From assembly GCF_031846305.1 (NCBI RefSeq), contig NZ_JAVRHY010000011.1:35227-99226 (forward strand): a stretch of DNA of 64,000 bases, in the 5' to 3' direction. This stretch comes from Spectribacter acetivorans (lineage in GTDB: Bacteria; Pseudomonadota; Gammaproteobacteria; Nevskiales; Salinisphaeraceae). Positions within the stretch are counted from its first letter, which is position 1. Every line of letters begins with the position of its first letter. The position numbers and the translations under genes were made by a program. Shown piece after piece: positions 28,436 to 38,098 of the stretch. Below the pieces are notes generated by a model that saw nothing but the letters and a program-made list of their open reading frames with translations, was not told the DNA's origin and made no database searches.

Positions 28436-29875
28436 ATGAACGACCGCAACGACACCGGCGAGGATTATTCCGCGCAAACCTTCTATGACGAAGTGGCGGC
28501 GGTGCTCGAACAGACGCTGGCGCAGCAGCCACAGCGCCAGGACCTGCGCTTCAAGCTGCTCGAACTGTATGCGGCGGCCGGTCATCGGGATGCGTTCCGC
28601 GCCGTGGCCCAGACCTATCGGGACAACCTCAGGCAGGGTCTGGCCGGTGACTGGGATCGGGTCGAGGCGCTGGGCGAGTCCCTGCTGCTGACCGATATTC
28701 ACGGCGACGCCGAACCCGGCGCCGCCGCCGGCAGCCAGGGTCAGCGCTTTGGCGAGGCCGCAGCCGACAGCGACCTCGGCCGGGCACTCGCGGCGCTGGC
28801 GGCGGACTACGCGGCAATACGCGCGCAGCCATCGTTTCTGGACGACTTCGACCAGCGGTTGTCGCGGCTGTCGGGCCGGGTCACGCCGGCGCTTTACCGG
28901 GCAGATCGCCTGACCGACACCAACGGCGGTGCCCCCTTGTTCATCGCCCGCCGCACCGAAACCGACATTGCCAGCCAGAAGCTGGCCAACGCCCTGCTCC
29001 AGGGGCTGGTTGCCATCGAACTCGGCCGTGAGCAACTGGTGGCCGCATCACGTTCGGGCCTGCACGGCCTCGCGGTAGCCGCGGCCGCCGCTCACCTGGG
29101 GCTGCGCTGCCGTCTGCACTTTCGCGAGGGCGACGCGCAAACCGATGCGGCACGGCTCGATCAGGCCGAGCGGGCGGGTGCCGAGGTGATCCTGATGCGC
29201 TCACCTCGCAGTATGCGGCACACCAGCCCGGCGGCGATGCTCAACGAATTGCGCAACCGCGCCGTGCAGGACTGGCTGGAAAACCCCGACCGCCGCCAGT
29301 TCGTCAACGGGCTGGCAGCCGGCCCCGAGCCCTATCCCGGCCTGCTGAGAGACGCGCATGCCGGCCCCGGGCGGGCGTTGCGGCGCGGCATCATCGCGGC
29401 GGTCCGGCATCTTCCCGGCACCATCGCCGCGCCGCTCGATCAGGGGCTGGAGGCATTCAACCTGTTCGTCCCGTTTCTCGGCTATTCGTCGACCCGGCTG
29501 GTCGCGATCGAGGACACGGCACCCGACCTCGCCGCCAACCGGGAGCAGGATCCGTATCAGACGCCGCACCGCACATTCTTCAGTGACCAGCAACGGGACG
29601 CCGCGGACCGGATCATGCATGCGCCCGGGCATGTCAGCACCCGCCGCGAGCACGCCTGGCTGCGCGAAACCGGCCGGGTGGATTACACCCGCATCGACGA
29701 TGCCGCCGCCGGTGAAGCGGCCGATCTCGCCGCCCGGCGGGAGGGCTTGCTGCTTTCCCCACGCAGCGCCAGAGCCCTCGCCGCCGCACTGACCGCCGGC
29801 CGCAGCGGTGACAACTCGCGTGCCGTGGTGGCCCTGGTGGAATCGGGTCTCGCCATCAGCCGCAAGCCGGGCTGA
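28436..29875 (+). CDS. FimV-like helical domain fused to degenerate TrpB-like PLP-fold domain
   Basis: A 479-residue protein with a good ribosome site (GAGGA, 5 nt before the ATG). Residues 15-90 resemble the FimV C-terminal helical domain (LEQTLAQQPQRQDLRFKLLE, LYAAAGHRDAF). Residues about 140-400 follow tryptophan synthase beta: TPALYRADRLTDTNGGAPLF, then ASQKLANALLQGL with Lys182 at the PLP lysine position. The TrpB catalytic ETGAGQHG is ASRSGLHG here, replacing Glu109 by Ala204, and the phosphate loop GGGSNA is absent (QGLEAFNLFVPF). It probably is not a tryptophan synthase and may be catalytically inactive. It follows zapE and converges with glpD. Confidence 0.75.
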   Translation: MNDRNDTGEDYSAQTFYDEVAAVLEQTLAQQPQRQDLRFKLLELYAAAGHRDAFRAVAQTYRDNLRQGLAGDWDRVEALGESLLLTDIHGDAEPGAAAGSQGQRFGEAAADSDLGRALAALAADYAAIRAQPSFLDDFDQRLSRLSGRVTPALYRADRLTDTNGGAPLFIARRTETDIASQKLANALLQGLVAIELGREQLVAASRSGLHGLAVAAAAAHLGLRCRLHFREGDAQTDAARLDQAERAGAEVILMRSPRSMRHTSPAAMLNELRNRAVQDWLENPDRRQFVNGLAAGPEPYPGLLRDAHAGPGRALRRGIIAAVRHLPGTIAAPLDQGLEAFNLFVPFLGYSSTRLVAIEDTAPDLAANREQDPYQTPHRTFFSDQQRDAADRIMHAPGHVSTRREHAWLRETGRVDYTRIDDAAAGEAADLAARREGLLLSPRSARALAAALTAGRSGDNSRAVVALVESGLAISRKPG

Positions 29876-29884
29876 CAGACAGCG

Positions 29885-31411
29885 TCAACCCGGTGCGTGG
29901 AACCGGTGCCAGGTCGCCCGGTAAGCGCGGCACTCCTCGAGCCAGCGCGCCTCATCCCAGCCCAGTTCCTCCCGGCAAAGCGTTTCGATAGCCGGCAACT
30001 CGGCTTCGCCACCCGCCGGCAGCAGCAGACCCAGACGGGTGCGCCGCAGCAGCAGGTCATCCAGGTGCGCCACCCCCTCGTGGCGCAGCGCCCAGCGCAG
30101 CTCGGCGCGCGTGAAGGGCGTACCCGCGATCGGCTCGGCCTCGCCGAGCGCCCGAACATCCGCTGCGTGACGGCCGTAGCGCCCGGCCAGTCGGTCCCCG
30201 CCGCCGCCGAGAATCGGGGCATCGGCCGGCAAGCGCGCCAGCGCCGGCAGCCGATCGGACAGTGTCGCCAGCACCTCCCGTGCCGTCACGCGATAGGTGG
30301 TGAGCTTGCCGCCGGTGACGTTGACCAGGCCCTGTTCCGACCAGATGGCGCTCTCGCGCGAAGCCTGGCCGGGATCATCCGCATCGCCGGCCACCACCGG
30401 CCGGACCCCGGCAAAACTGCTGACCGCCCCGTCGCGGGTTAGCCCAAGGCCGGGCGCGTAATGCGTGACCGCGGCCATGATGTAGTCGCCTTCGGCGTCG
30501 GTCATGCGCGGCGGGGTGTCCGGGAAACCGTCGTGGTCGAGATCGGTGGTGCCCACCAGCGTGGCCCCGCACCAGGGCACGGCGAACATCGGCCGCGCAT
30601 CGTCGGGATGGAACAGCATCAGCGCCCGTTCCAGCGGCCAGTCGGCGCGCCGAAACACCAGATGACTGCCCCGCAGTGGTCGCAGGCGTGGCGCCCCGTC
30701 CACCTGGGCCCGCACTCGGTCACTCCAGGGCCCGGTGGCGTTGATTACGGCGGTCGCCGTCACCTTGGTCCGGCGATCCGCCAGCCGGTCATGCAAAACG
30801 ATCCCATTGACCCCACCCTGCGGGTCGCGGCATAGCGACTCGGCGCGGGCGTAATGCAGCGCCCGCCCGCCGTCGTCCAGCGCCTCGCCGATTACGCGCA
30901 GCACCAGCCGCACGTCGTCGGTGCGGGCATCCGGATAGACGAACGCGCCGCGCAGGCCGTCCCGAGCCAGATACGGCAACTCGTTCATCACCTTCGCCCG
31001 GCCGCGATAGTGGGCGTGCCAGCGCCCCGCCATCAGGTCGTAGATCGCCAGCCCCAGCCGCGTCACCAGCCGGCCCGGCCGGTGGCCGGCGTAGACCGGC
31101 ATCAGGAAGTCCATCGGCTCGACCAGTCCCGGGGCAGCGTCTAGCAGGGCCTGGCGTTCGTGCAGGGATTCGCGGGTGAGCCGCCACTCGCCGTTGGCCA
31201 GGTAGCGCAACCCGCCATGCACCAGCTTGGTCGACCAGCTGGAAGTGGCGCTGGCGAAATCGTTCTGCTCCACCAGCAGCACCCGCAATCCGGCGCGGCT
31301 GGCTTCGCGCAGAATCCCGGCGCCGGTGATCCCGCCGCCGATGATGATCAGATCCCAGGGTTGGTCGACCTCCGACCAGAGCCGGTCTCGCCAGTCCGTG
31401 TGGTCGAACAT
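29885..31411 (-). CDS. glpD: Aerobic glycerol-3-phosphate dehydrogenase
   Basis: A 508-residue FAD enzyme oxidising glycerol 3-phosphate to dihydroxyacetone phosphate and feeding electrons to quinone at the inner membrane. The FAD-binding LIIIGGGITGAGILREASRA (21-40), TSSWSTKLVHGGLRYL and NVTGGKLTTYR are all conserved. The ATG lies 8 nt after the stop of the giant GDH gene, so the two are probably co-transcribed. No glpF, glpK or glpR is nearby. Longer in-frame starts lie inside the GDH gene and are rejected. Confidence 0.93.
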   Translation of the reverse strand: MFDHTDWRDRLWSEVDQPWDLIIIGGGITGAGILREASRAGLRVLLVEQNDFASATSSWSTKLVHGGLRYLANGEWRLTRESLHERQALLDAAPGLVEPMDFLMPVYAGHRPGRLVTRLGLAIYDLMAGRWHAHYRGRAKVMNELPYLARDGLRGAFVYPDARTDDVRLVLRVIGEALDDGGRALHYARAESLCRDPQGGVNGIVLHDRLADRRTKVTATAVINATGPWSDRVRAQVDGAPRLRPLRGSHLVFRRADWPLERALMLFHPDDARPMFAVPWCGATLVGTTDLDHDGFPDTPPRMTDAEGDYIMAAVTHYAPGLGLTRDGAVSSFAGVRPVVAGDADDPGQASRESAIWSEQGLVNVTGGKLTTYRVTAREVLATLSDRLPALARLPADAPILGGGGDRLAGRYGRHAADVRALGEAEPIAGTPFTRAELRWALRHEGVAHLDDLLLRRTRLGLLLPAGGEAELPAIETLCREELGWDEARWLEECRAYRATWHRFHAPG

Positions 31412-31419
31412 CAGCCGCG

Positions 31420-34400
31420 TCAGCGACCCGGCTCGTCGGGCACCAGGCCGGCCAGATCGCGCACCGCCACGGAAAGATGCTCGAAACCGGGCTGCTCGGT
31501 CCCCCGCAGCTCGCTCAGGCGCTGCGCCACGAACGCGGCCCGGCTGCCGGGCGCATTCAACCAGGCGTCGATTTCGGGCGATTCCCCCTCGGCGCGAATC
31601 AGGATATCGGCGACCAGCCGCGCGTGGGCCCGGTAGCAATCATCGCGCAGACTCGCCCGGGCCAGGGCCTGCCAACGGCCCTCGGCCGCCAGTCCCTGGA
31701 TCGCCTGCTGCAGCCACTGCAGGGACAAGCGATCGCCCACCTCGAAATAAAGCGCCGCCACCTTTTCCGGGTCGGCCTCGCAGTGACGGGCGATTCCCAG
31801 CATGTCGAACAGCCCGCCGGCGTCTTCAATGGCCGCCAGCCGGCCCGCCAGGTTCGACGGCACGCCGTCGGCCTCGAGCACCTGGGTGCGGTCGCGGAAC
31901 TGACGCGCGTAGGCCCCGGCGAACTGCGCGGAAAGGCCGGCCAGCAGCTGCCGGGCGGCGGCGCGATTGTCCTCCAGCCAGCCCGCCATGTCGGTCTGAC
32001 CGTTGGCGCGGGCCAGCAGCCAGCCCACCGCATGCTTGAGCAGACCGGTCACCCGCTTGAGCAGGCGATACTGGCACTCGGTGGTGACCCGGTTGTCCAA
32101 CGCCTCCACCGCCCCGAACAGGGCTTCGCTGTCCAGCGCCTCGGCGGCCAGCAGATAGGCCCGCACCACCGCGGCACGCGCCACCCCGCGCTCGGCGGCC
32201 AGCCGGTGCGCCAGGGCGACGCCCATCCGATCCACCAACTGGTTGGTGGCCAGGGTGGCGATGATCTCCCGTCGCAGCCGGTGCCCGCGCACGGCCTCGG
32301 CGTGCTCGTCGCGCAGGCCCGGGGGAAACCCGGCCAGCAGCAACTCGGCCAGATGCGGCTGATCGGGCAGATCGCTGTTGAGCACGTCCGCGAACAGCGT
32401 GATCTTGGCGTAGGACACCAGCACCGCCAGTTCCGGCCGGGTCAGGCCCTGGCCGTCGCGGATGCGGTCCTCGATCGCGTCGTCACCGGGCAGGCCCTCG
32501 ATGGCGCGATCCAGCAGCCCGTCGCGCTCGAGCATGCGCATCAGGTTGACGTGCTCGTCCAGCCGGGCGGCGGCATCGGATGCCAGCAGGCTGATCAGCT
32601 GGGTCTGCAGGTAGTTGGTGCGCAGCACCAGTTGCGCCACATCCTCGGTCATCGATTCCAGCAACGCATTACGCGCCTCGCGCTGCAGCTCGCCGGCGGC
32701 TTCCAGCGGGCCCAGGGCGATCTTGATGTTGACCTCGAGATCGGAGGAATCCACCCCGCCGGAATTGTCGATGGCATCGGTGTTGATGTAACCGCCGGCC
32801 AGCGCGTACTCGATGCGGCCGGCCTGGGTCAGGCCGAGATTGCCACCCTCGCCCACCGCCCGGCAGCGCAGCTCGCGGCCGTCCACCCGCAGTCCGTCGT
32901 TGGCCCGGTCGCCGACCTGCGCATGCGACTCCGTGCGCGCCTTGACGTAGGTGCCGATGCCGCCGTTCCAGAGCAGATCCACCGGTGCCGCAAGCAACGC
33001 GTGAATCAGCTCGTTGGGAGTGTAGCGCTTGTGCTCGATACCGAGTGAGGCACAGGCGGCTTCCGAGGGCTCGACCGATTTCTCGCTGCGTTCGAACACC
33101 CCGCCACCGGCGGAGATCACGCTGGTGTCATAGGCGTCCCAGCCCGACGCCTCCGCGGTGAACAGGCGCTCGCGCTCGGCGTAGCTGCGTTCGATGTCGG
33201 GGTCGGGGTCGAGAAAGATATGGCGATGGTTGAACGCCGCCAGCAGCCGGGTCTGTCGCGACAGCAACATGCCGTTGCCGAACACGTCGCCGCCCATGTC
33301 GCCAATGCCTACCACCGAGAACGGCGTTTCCTGGATGTCCGTGCCCAGTTCACGGAAGTGGCGCTGCACACCCACCCATGCGCCGCGGGCGGTAATGCCC
33401 ATCACCTTGTGGTCGTAGCCCGCGGAGCCGCCGGAGGCGAACGCGTCGTCCAGCCAGAAGCCGTATTCGGCGGACACTTCGTTGGCCAGATCGGAGAACG
33501 TCGCCGTGCCCTTGTCCGCGGCCACCACCAGATAGGGGTCGTCACCGTCGTGACGCACCACCGCCGGCGGCGGCACCACTTCGCCACCGTGGTTGTTGTC
33601 GGTGATGTCGAGTAACGCGCTGATGAAGGTGCGGTAGGCCGCCCGGCCCTTGGTCTGACGGGTATCGCGGTCATCCTCCGGCGCCTCGTTCTTCACCACG
33701 AAACCGCCCTTGGCGCCTACCGGCACGATCACCGCGTTCTTGACCACCTGCGCCTTCATCAGGCCCAGCACCTCGGTGCGGAAATCTTCCCGCCGGTCGG
33801 ACCAGCGCAGGCCGCCCCGGGCGACCCGGCCAGCCCGCAGGTGAATCCCTTCCACCGTGGGGGCGTAGACAAAGGCCTCGAACATCGGCCGCGGTTCCGG
33901 CAGTTCCGGCAGCCGGTGCGGGTCCAGCTTGAGGCTGATCGCGGCCCGCGGCCGATCCTGCTCGTCGCGCTGGAAGTAGTTGGTGCGCAGGGTGGCAAGC
34001 ACCACGGCCAGGCAGGCGCGCAGCACCCGGTCGGCATCCAGACTGGCCACCGCATCCAGCCCCTGATGGATGGTTTCGACATGGGCGAGTTCACGCGAAC
34101 GCCGGTCGGCCAGGTCCGGTTCGCAGCGGGCGTGGAACAGCCCGACCAGCGCCCCGGCCAGGTCGGGGTTTTCCACCAGCCGCTGCTCGATGCCATCCAG
34201 GCTGTAGGGCAGCGGGGTCTGGCGCAGATAGCGGGTGATCGTGCGTAGCAGAGCCACGTCGCGGGCGGCCAGGCCGGCGCCCAGCACCAACGCGTTGAGG
34301 GCGTCACCCTCGGCGCGGCCGGCCCAGACCTCGGCAAAGGCCTGCTCCAGCCGCTCGACCGCCTCGGCGTCGGGCGTGTCCGCCAGCGGCCGGATCTCGA

Positions 34401-36189
34401 AATCGTGGATCCAGGCCGGCTGGTGACCGGCCGGCCGCACGGTGAACGGCCGCTGGCGGGTCACCTGCAGCCCGAAGTGCTGCAGAACCGGCAGCATCTC
34501 GGCCAGCGGGGTTTCCGCGCCGCGCCCGTAAAGCCGCACCGCAACCCCCCCGTCGCGGCAAACCAGCCGCAGCCGCGGCTCGTCATCGCTCAGTGTCTCG
34601 AGTTCCTGCGCGTCGGCCACCGCCCGCTCCGCCTCGTGGCGTTCCTGATACGCGGCGGAGAAAGCCTCGGCATAGGCCGCCAGCCCCGCCGGCGCATCCG
34701 GCTCGTCCGCCAGCGCGGCGCGAAATGCATCCGACCAGCGGCGGATGGTGCGCAGCAACTCGGTTTCCATTGTCGCCACGTCGGGGTGGTGATCGGTACC
34801 CGGCGGCGTGGCCACACTGAAATGCATCCGTACGAGACCGCCGCGCAGGAACTGCGACCAGGAGTCCCGGGGCTCGCCGCCGAGCAGTTCGGCCAGCCGT
34901 TTGCCGATGCTGTGGCGAACCGCCACCGAATAGCGCTCGCGCGGCAGATGCACCATGCAGGAGAAAAAGCGGCCGTAACGGTCGCGGCGCAGAAACAGCC
35001 GCATGCGCTGGGATTCCCGCAGCGCCAGCATGCCCATGGCGGTGCGATAGAGCTCTTCCTCGCCGCTCTGGAACAGCTCGTCACGCGGATAGGTTTCGAG
35101 CAGGTAGTGCAGCGTCTTGGCCGCGTGGCTGCGCGGACGCAGGGCCGCGCGCGCCACCACCCCCCGCACCTTGCGCCGGAGCATGGGAATGTCCCGCGGG
35201 CTGGCGGCATAGGCATCGCCGGAAAACAGCCCCAGGAAACGATGAGCGCCGATGACATTACCGGCGTCATCCAGGCGCTTGACCGTCACCACATCCATGA
35301 TGTCGGCGTGGTGCAGCCAGCTACCGGTGTTCGATTTGGTGACCACCACCGGCCGGGTGGACATGGCGTGCTTGTCCAGCTCGGCGGACGGGGCCAGGTA
35401 ACCGTCGGGGTCGAGCCCCGGCCGATCCTCCCGCAGCAGGCCGAGACTGGAATTCGGCACCGTGGTCAGGCCGTCGTCCGCCCCGACCGCACGCTGGCGA
35501 TAACCCAGAAAGGTGAAGTGATCATCACCCAGCCAGCGCAGAAAGGCTTCGGCTTCGCTGCGTTCCTCGACATCGGCGCCGGCCGGCGCCCGGGCGGTGT
35601 CGTCGATGGCCTGCTGCAGGGTACGGCGCATGCCGGCGAAGTCATCCACCACCACCCGCAGGTCGTCGAGGATCAACGGCAGCCGCGCGTTCAGCGCGTT
35701 GTCGTCGTAATCCGGTCCGGCCTCGAACTGCAGATGAATGAAGGATTCCTCATCGCCGTGGATGTCGCTGTCGGCCGGGCCCAGCACCCACGCACAGCGA
35801 TGCTGTTCATCGCGAGACACCCGCAGCACCGGGTGCAGCAGCCAGTCGGGCACGCCGCCGGCCTCTCGCACCGCCATGCTGACGCTGTCGACCAGAAACG
35901 GCATGTCCGTGGCCACGGTAGCCACTACGCGGGTGCGATCATCGGCAGGATAGTCGGGCCGGTAGACCTCGATGCAGGCCTGCCGCGGGGGGCGTGCATC
36001 GGCCAGCCGGCGGTGGCGGCGCGCGATGGCCAGCAGGGTTTCCGCAGACCGGTTCTGCAGATGGCCAGGGTGGGCGTCACTGAGGTAGGCGCGCAGGAAA
36101 GTGGCGAAATCGGGCGGGTCATCCGGTGCCGGCGCCGCCTCGGCAGCCCGGACCAGGTTTTCGATATCAGCGGGCTGGGACAGATCCAC
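31420..36189 (-). CDS. gdhB: NAD-specific glutamate dehydrogenase, large (180-kDa) type
   Basis: A 1589-residue enzyme of the large NAD-GDH class first described in Streptomyces and Pseudomonas, deaminating glutamate to 2-oxoglutarate. The N-terminal 700 residues are ACT-like and regulatory. The catalytic core has VPVGAKGGFVVKNE with the catalytic Lys, GGLRWSDRREDFRTEVLGLM, and the NAD fold GIGDMGGDVFGNGMLLS. The C-terminal 350 residues are helical. Length is normal (about 1600). It favours glutamate catabolism rather than ammonia assimilation. It precedes glpD. Confidence 0.95.
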   Translation of the reverse strand: MDLSQPADIENLVRAAEAAPAPDDPPDFATFLRAYLSDAHPGHLQNRSAETLLAIARRHRRLADARPPRQACIEVYRPDYPADDRTRVVATVATDMPFLVDSVSMAVREAGGVPDWLLHPVLRVSRDEQHRCAWVLGPADSDIHGDEESFIHLQFEAGPDYDDNALNARLPLILDDLRVVVDDFAGMRRTLQQAIDDTARAPAGADVEERSEAEAFLRWLGDDHFTFLGYRQRAVGADDGLTTVPNSSLGLLREDRPGLDPDGYLAPSAELDKHAMSTRPVVVTKSNTGSWLHHADIMDVVTVKRLDDAGNVIGAHRFLGLFSGDAYAASPRDIPMLRRKVRGVVARAALRPRSHAAKTLHYLLETYPRDELFQSGEEELYRTAMGMLALRESQRMRLFLRRDRYGRFFSCMVHLPRERYSVAVRHSIGKRLAELLGGEPRDSWSQFLRGGLVRMHFSVATPPGTDHHPDVATMETELLRTIRRWSDAFRAALADEPDAPAGLAAYAEAFSAAYQERHEAERAVADAQELETLSDDEPRLRLVCRDGGVAVRLYGRGAETPLAEMLPVLQHFGLQVTRQRPFTVRPAGHQPAWIHDFEIRPLADTPDAEAVERLEQAFAEVWAGRAEGDALNALVLGAGLAARDVALLRTITRYLRQTPLPYSLDGIEQRLVENPDLAGALVGLFHARCEPDLADRRSRELAHVETIHQGLDAVASLDADRVLRACLAVVLATLRTNYFQRDEQDRPRAAISLKLDPHRLPELPEPRPMFEAFVYAPTVEGIHLRAGRVARGGLRWSDRREDFRTEVLGLMKAQVVKNAVIVPVGAKGGFVVKNEAPEDDRDTRQTKGRAAYRTFISALLDITDNNHGGEVVPPPAVVRHDGDDPYLVVAADKGTATFSDLANEVSAEYGFWLDDAFASGGSAGYDHKVMGITARGAWVGVQRHFRELGTDIQETPFSVVGIGDMGGDVFGNGMLLSRQTRLLAAFNHRHIFLDPDPDIERSYAERERLFTAEASGWDAYDTSVISAGGGVFERSEKSVEPSEAACASLGIEHKRYTPNELIHALLAAPVDLLWNGGIGTYVKARTESHAQVGDRANDGLRVDGRELRCRAVGEGGNLGLTQAGRIEYALAGGYINTDAIDNSGGVDSSDLEVNIKIALGPLEAAGELQREARNALLESMTEDVAQLVLRTNYLQTQLISLLASDAAARLDEHVNLMRMLERDGLLDRAIEGLPGDDAIEDRIRDGQGLTRPELAVLVSYAKITLFADVLNSDLPDQPHLAELLLAGFPPGLRDEHAEAVRGHRLRREIIATLATNQLVDRMGVALAHRLAAERGVARAAVVRAYLLAAEALDSEALFGAVEALDNRVTTECQYRLLKRVTGLLKHAVGWLLARANGQTDMAGWLEDNRAAARQLLAGLSAQFAGAYARQFRDRTQVLEADGVPSNLAGRLAAIEDAGGLFDMLGIARHCEADPEKVAALYFEVGDRLSLQWLQQAIQGLAAEGRWQALARASLRDDCYRAHARLVADILIRAEGESPEIDAWLNAPGSRAAFVAQRLSELRGTEQPGFEHLSVAVRDLAGLVPDEPGR

Positions 36190-36299
36190 GGCGAGCCAGG
36201 TCGGGATAACTTGCCCGCCAGCCTAGCGCCGCCCGGACGCGGGGCCAACCCGCCACGTTGAATCCGGCGGCGCCGCGGGCGACGCTGGCACCGGACGCG

Positions 36300-36956
36300 T
36301 CAGCGCCCGGAGGCGGCGTGGTCGGCCTGGGTCTCCGGCGCGGCCGCCTGGAAGGCGGCCATGGTGAGGCAGCTTCGGTAGACCTGTCGCAGGCGCGGAT
36401 AATCGCTGAGATCGACGCCGTAGCGCTCGGCCAGGCTTACCTGAGGTACCAGGCATACATCGGCCAGGCTGGCGCGATCGCCGAAGCAGTAGGCGCCGTC
36501 GTGATCGGTGCCGGCGAGAATCGATTCCATCGGCGCGAACGCCTTGTGCAGCCAGTGCACGAACCACTGGCTGCGCTGCTCGAAGTCTAGCTTCATCTCG
36601 TCGCGCAGATAGCGCAGCGTGCGCAGATTGTTCAGCGGATGGGTGTCGGCCACGGCAATCTGGGCAAACGACCGGATCTGGGCCCGCAGGGCAATATCCT
36701 CGGGCAGCAGCGCCCGCTCGGGATAACGCTCCTCCAGGTATTCCAGGATCGCCGAGGACTGCGTAATCAGCAGATTCTCATCCACCACCAGCGCCGGGAT
36801 CAGGCCCTGCGGATTCAGGTTCAGGTAAGTCAGCCGCTCGGCCGGCGCGTTGCCCACGTCGAGAAAGATGGACTTGTAGCTGACGCCCTTGATGTTGAGC
36901 GCGATGCGCACGCGGTGCGCCGACACACTGCGGTAGTGGGTGTATAGCTGAAGCAT
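36300..36956 (-). CDS. maiA: Maleylacetoacetate isomerase-type glutathione S-transferase
   Basis: A 218-residue zeta-class GST. The N-terminal thioredoxin fold carries YRSVSAHRVRIALNIKGVSY, where zeta-class enzymes have SSxxxR for glutathione binding, and LITQSSAILEYLEERYPE binds gamma-glutamyl. The C-terminal helical domain has ADTHPLNNLRTLRYLRDE, a MaiA signature. The family isomerises maleylacetoacetate in tyrosine breakdown or dehalogenates small acids. No fahA or hmgA is adjacent, so the pathway is not shown by context. Confidence 0.85.
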   Translation of the reverse strand: MLQLYTHYRSVSAHRVRIALNIKGVSYKSIFLDVGNAPAERLTYLNLNPQGLIPALVVDENLLITQSSAILEYLEERYPERALLPEDIALRAQIRSFAQIAVADTHPLNNLRTLRYLRDEMKLDFEQRSQWFVHWLHKAFAPMESILAGTDHDGAYCFGDRASLADVCLVPQVSLAERYGVDLSDYPRLRQVYRSCLTMAAFQAAAPETQADHAASGR

Positions 36957-36999
36957 GACCGGGTTACTGCGGCAATCGTAGGAGTCGGCAGTATACGCG

Positions 37000-37932
37000 C
37001 TACCACAGCCAGGCCGCGCCCCGGACGCCGCTGGCGTCGCCGTGCACAGCCGGGCGGATCCCGGTCACGACGCGATCGGCGAAAACGAACGGCGTCCATA
37101 GCGCCGGCAGATGCTCGTAGAAACGCGATACCTGCGACAGCCCGCCGCCCAGCACGATCATCGCCGGGTCCAGCACGTTGATGATGCCGGCAAGCGCCCG
37201 CGCCAGCCGATGCTCGTAGTCGGCCAGCACGGCTTGCGCCAGCGCCTCGCCCTGCCCGGCCCGCTCCACGATCACGCGGGCGTCGCATTCGGTTCCGCCG
37301 CGCTGACGATAATCGGCAGCCAGTGCCGGTCCGGACAACCAGGTTTCCAGGCAGCCGGTCCGGCCGCACCAGCAGACCGGTCCCGGCCACTCCGATTGAT
37401 CCCGCGCCCAGGGCAGCGGATTGTGTCCCCACTCGCCGGCGATGCCGTTGGCGCCGGTCAGCAACTGCCCGCGATGGACAAACCCCCCGCCCACGCCGGT
37501 GCCCAGAATCACCGCGAACACGCTGTCAGCGTCCGCGCCGGCACCGTCGGCGGCCTCGGACACCGCCAGACAATCGGCGTCGTTGGCCAGCCGCACCGGT
37601 CGCTGCAGCGCGGCCTCCAGATCCCGACCCAGCGGCTGACCGTTGAGACACACGGAGTTGGCGTTGCGGATCAGGCCGGTCGAGGGCGACACCGAACCCG
37701 GCGTACCCACGCCGACACTCAGCCCATCGGCACCGGCCTCGGATTCCAGCGCCGCTACCAGATCGCGAACCGCCGCCACGGTACCGCGGTAATCGCCGAT
37801 CGGCGTGGCCACCCGCCGCTCGACGGCAATTCTGCCCTCGGCATCGAGCACCACGCCCGCGATCTTGGTACCACCCAGATCGATGCCGATGCGGGCGCAC
37901 CCGGCCGCGTCACGAAACGGCAACCGGCTCAT
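37000..37932 (-). CDS. ROK-family sugar kinase (fructokinase/glucokinase type)
   Basis: A 310-residue ROK kinase. It has the ATP motif GIDLGGTKIAGVVLD near residue 16, the ROK signature GGGFVHRGQLLTGANGIAGE followed by GEWGHN, and the zinc motif CWCGRTGCLETWLSG. Sequence resembles the E. coli Mak/NagK group, so fructose, glucose or N-acetylglucosamine is a plausible substrate, but the sequence does not decide. It stands alone, 43 nt before the GST start. Confidence 0.88.
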   Translation of the reverse strand: MSRLPFRDAAGCARIGIDLGGTKIAGVVLDAEGRIAVERRVATPIGDYRGTVAAVRDLVAALESEAGADGLSVGVGTPGSVSPSTGLIRNANSVCLNGQPLGRDLEAALQRPVRLANDADCLAVSEAADGAGADADSVFAVILGTGVGGGFVHRGQLLTGANGIAGEWGHNPLPWARDQSEWPGPVCWCGRTGCLETWLSGPALAADYRQRGGTECDARVIVERAGQGEALAQAVLADYEHRLARALAGIINVLDPAMIVLGGGLSQVSRFYEHLPALWTPFVFADRVVTGIRPAVHGDASGVRGAAWLW

Positions 37933-38098
37933 GGCAGTCTGCCCGGGCGAGTTGACGCGGGAGACACGACATGCGGCGAGTTCATCGAATGCAGGCCCGG
38001 CTGCGGGCCGTCCTGTTCGGCCTGGCCGGCGCGCTGGTGCCGGGCGGCGTGCCCTTCGGGCTGGTCGATCACGGCCGGGACGCGGGTCACGACCCGAC

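Noticed and set aside
34405..36261. 618-codon open frame antisense to the giant NAD-GDH gene
   Set aside because: Shadow of a GC-rich gene; low-complexity His/Gln/Arg composition. The minus-strand frame has all GDH motifs.
37933..38098. Small gene between the ROK kinase and the sirtuin
   Set aside because: The 166-nt gap has a short plus-strand frame but no ribosome site or recognisable protein features.
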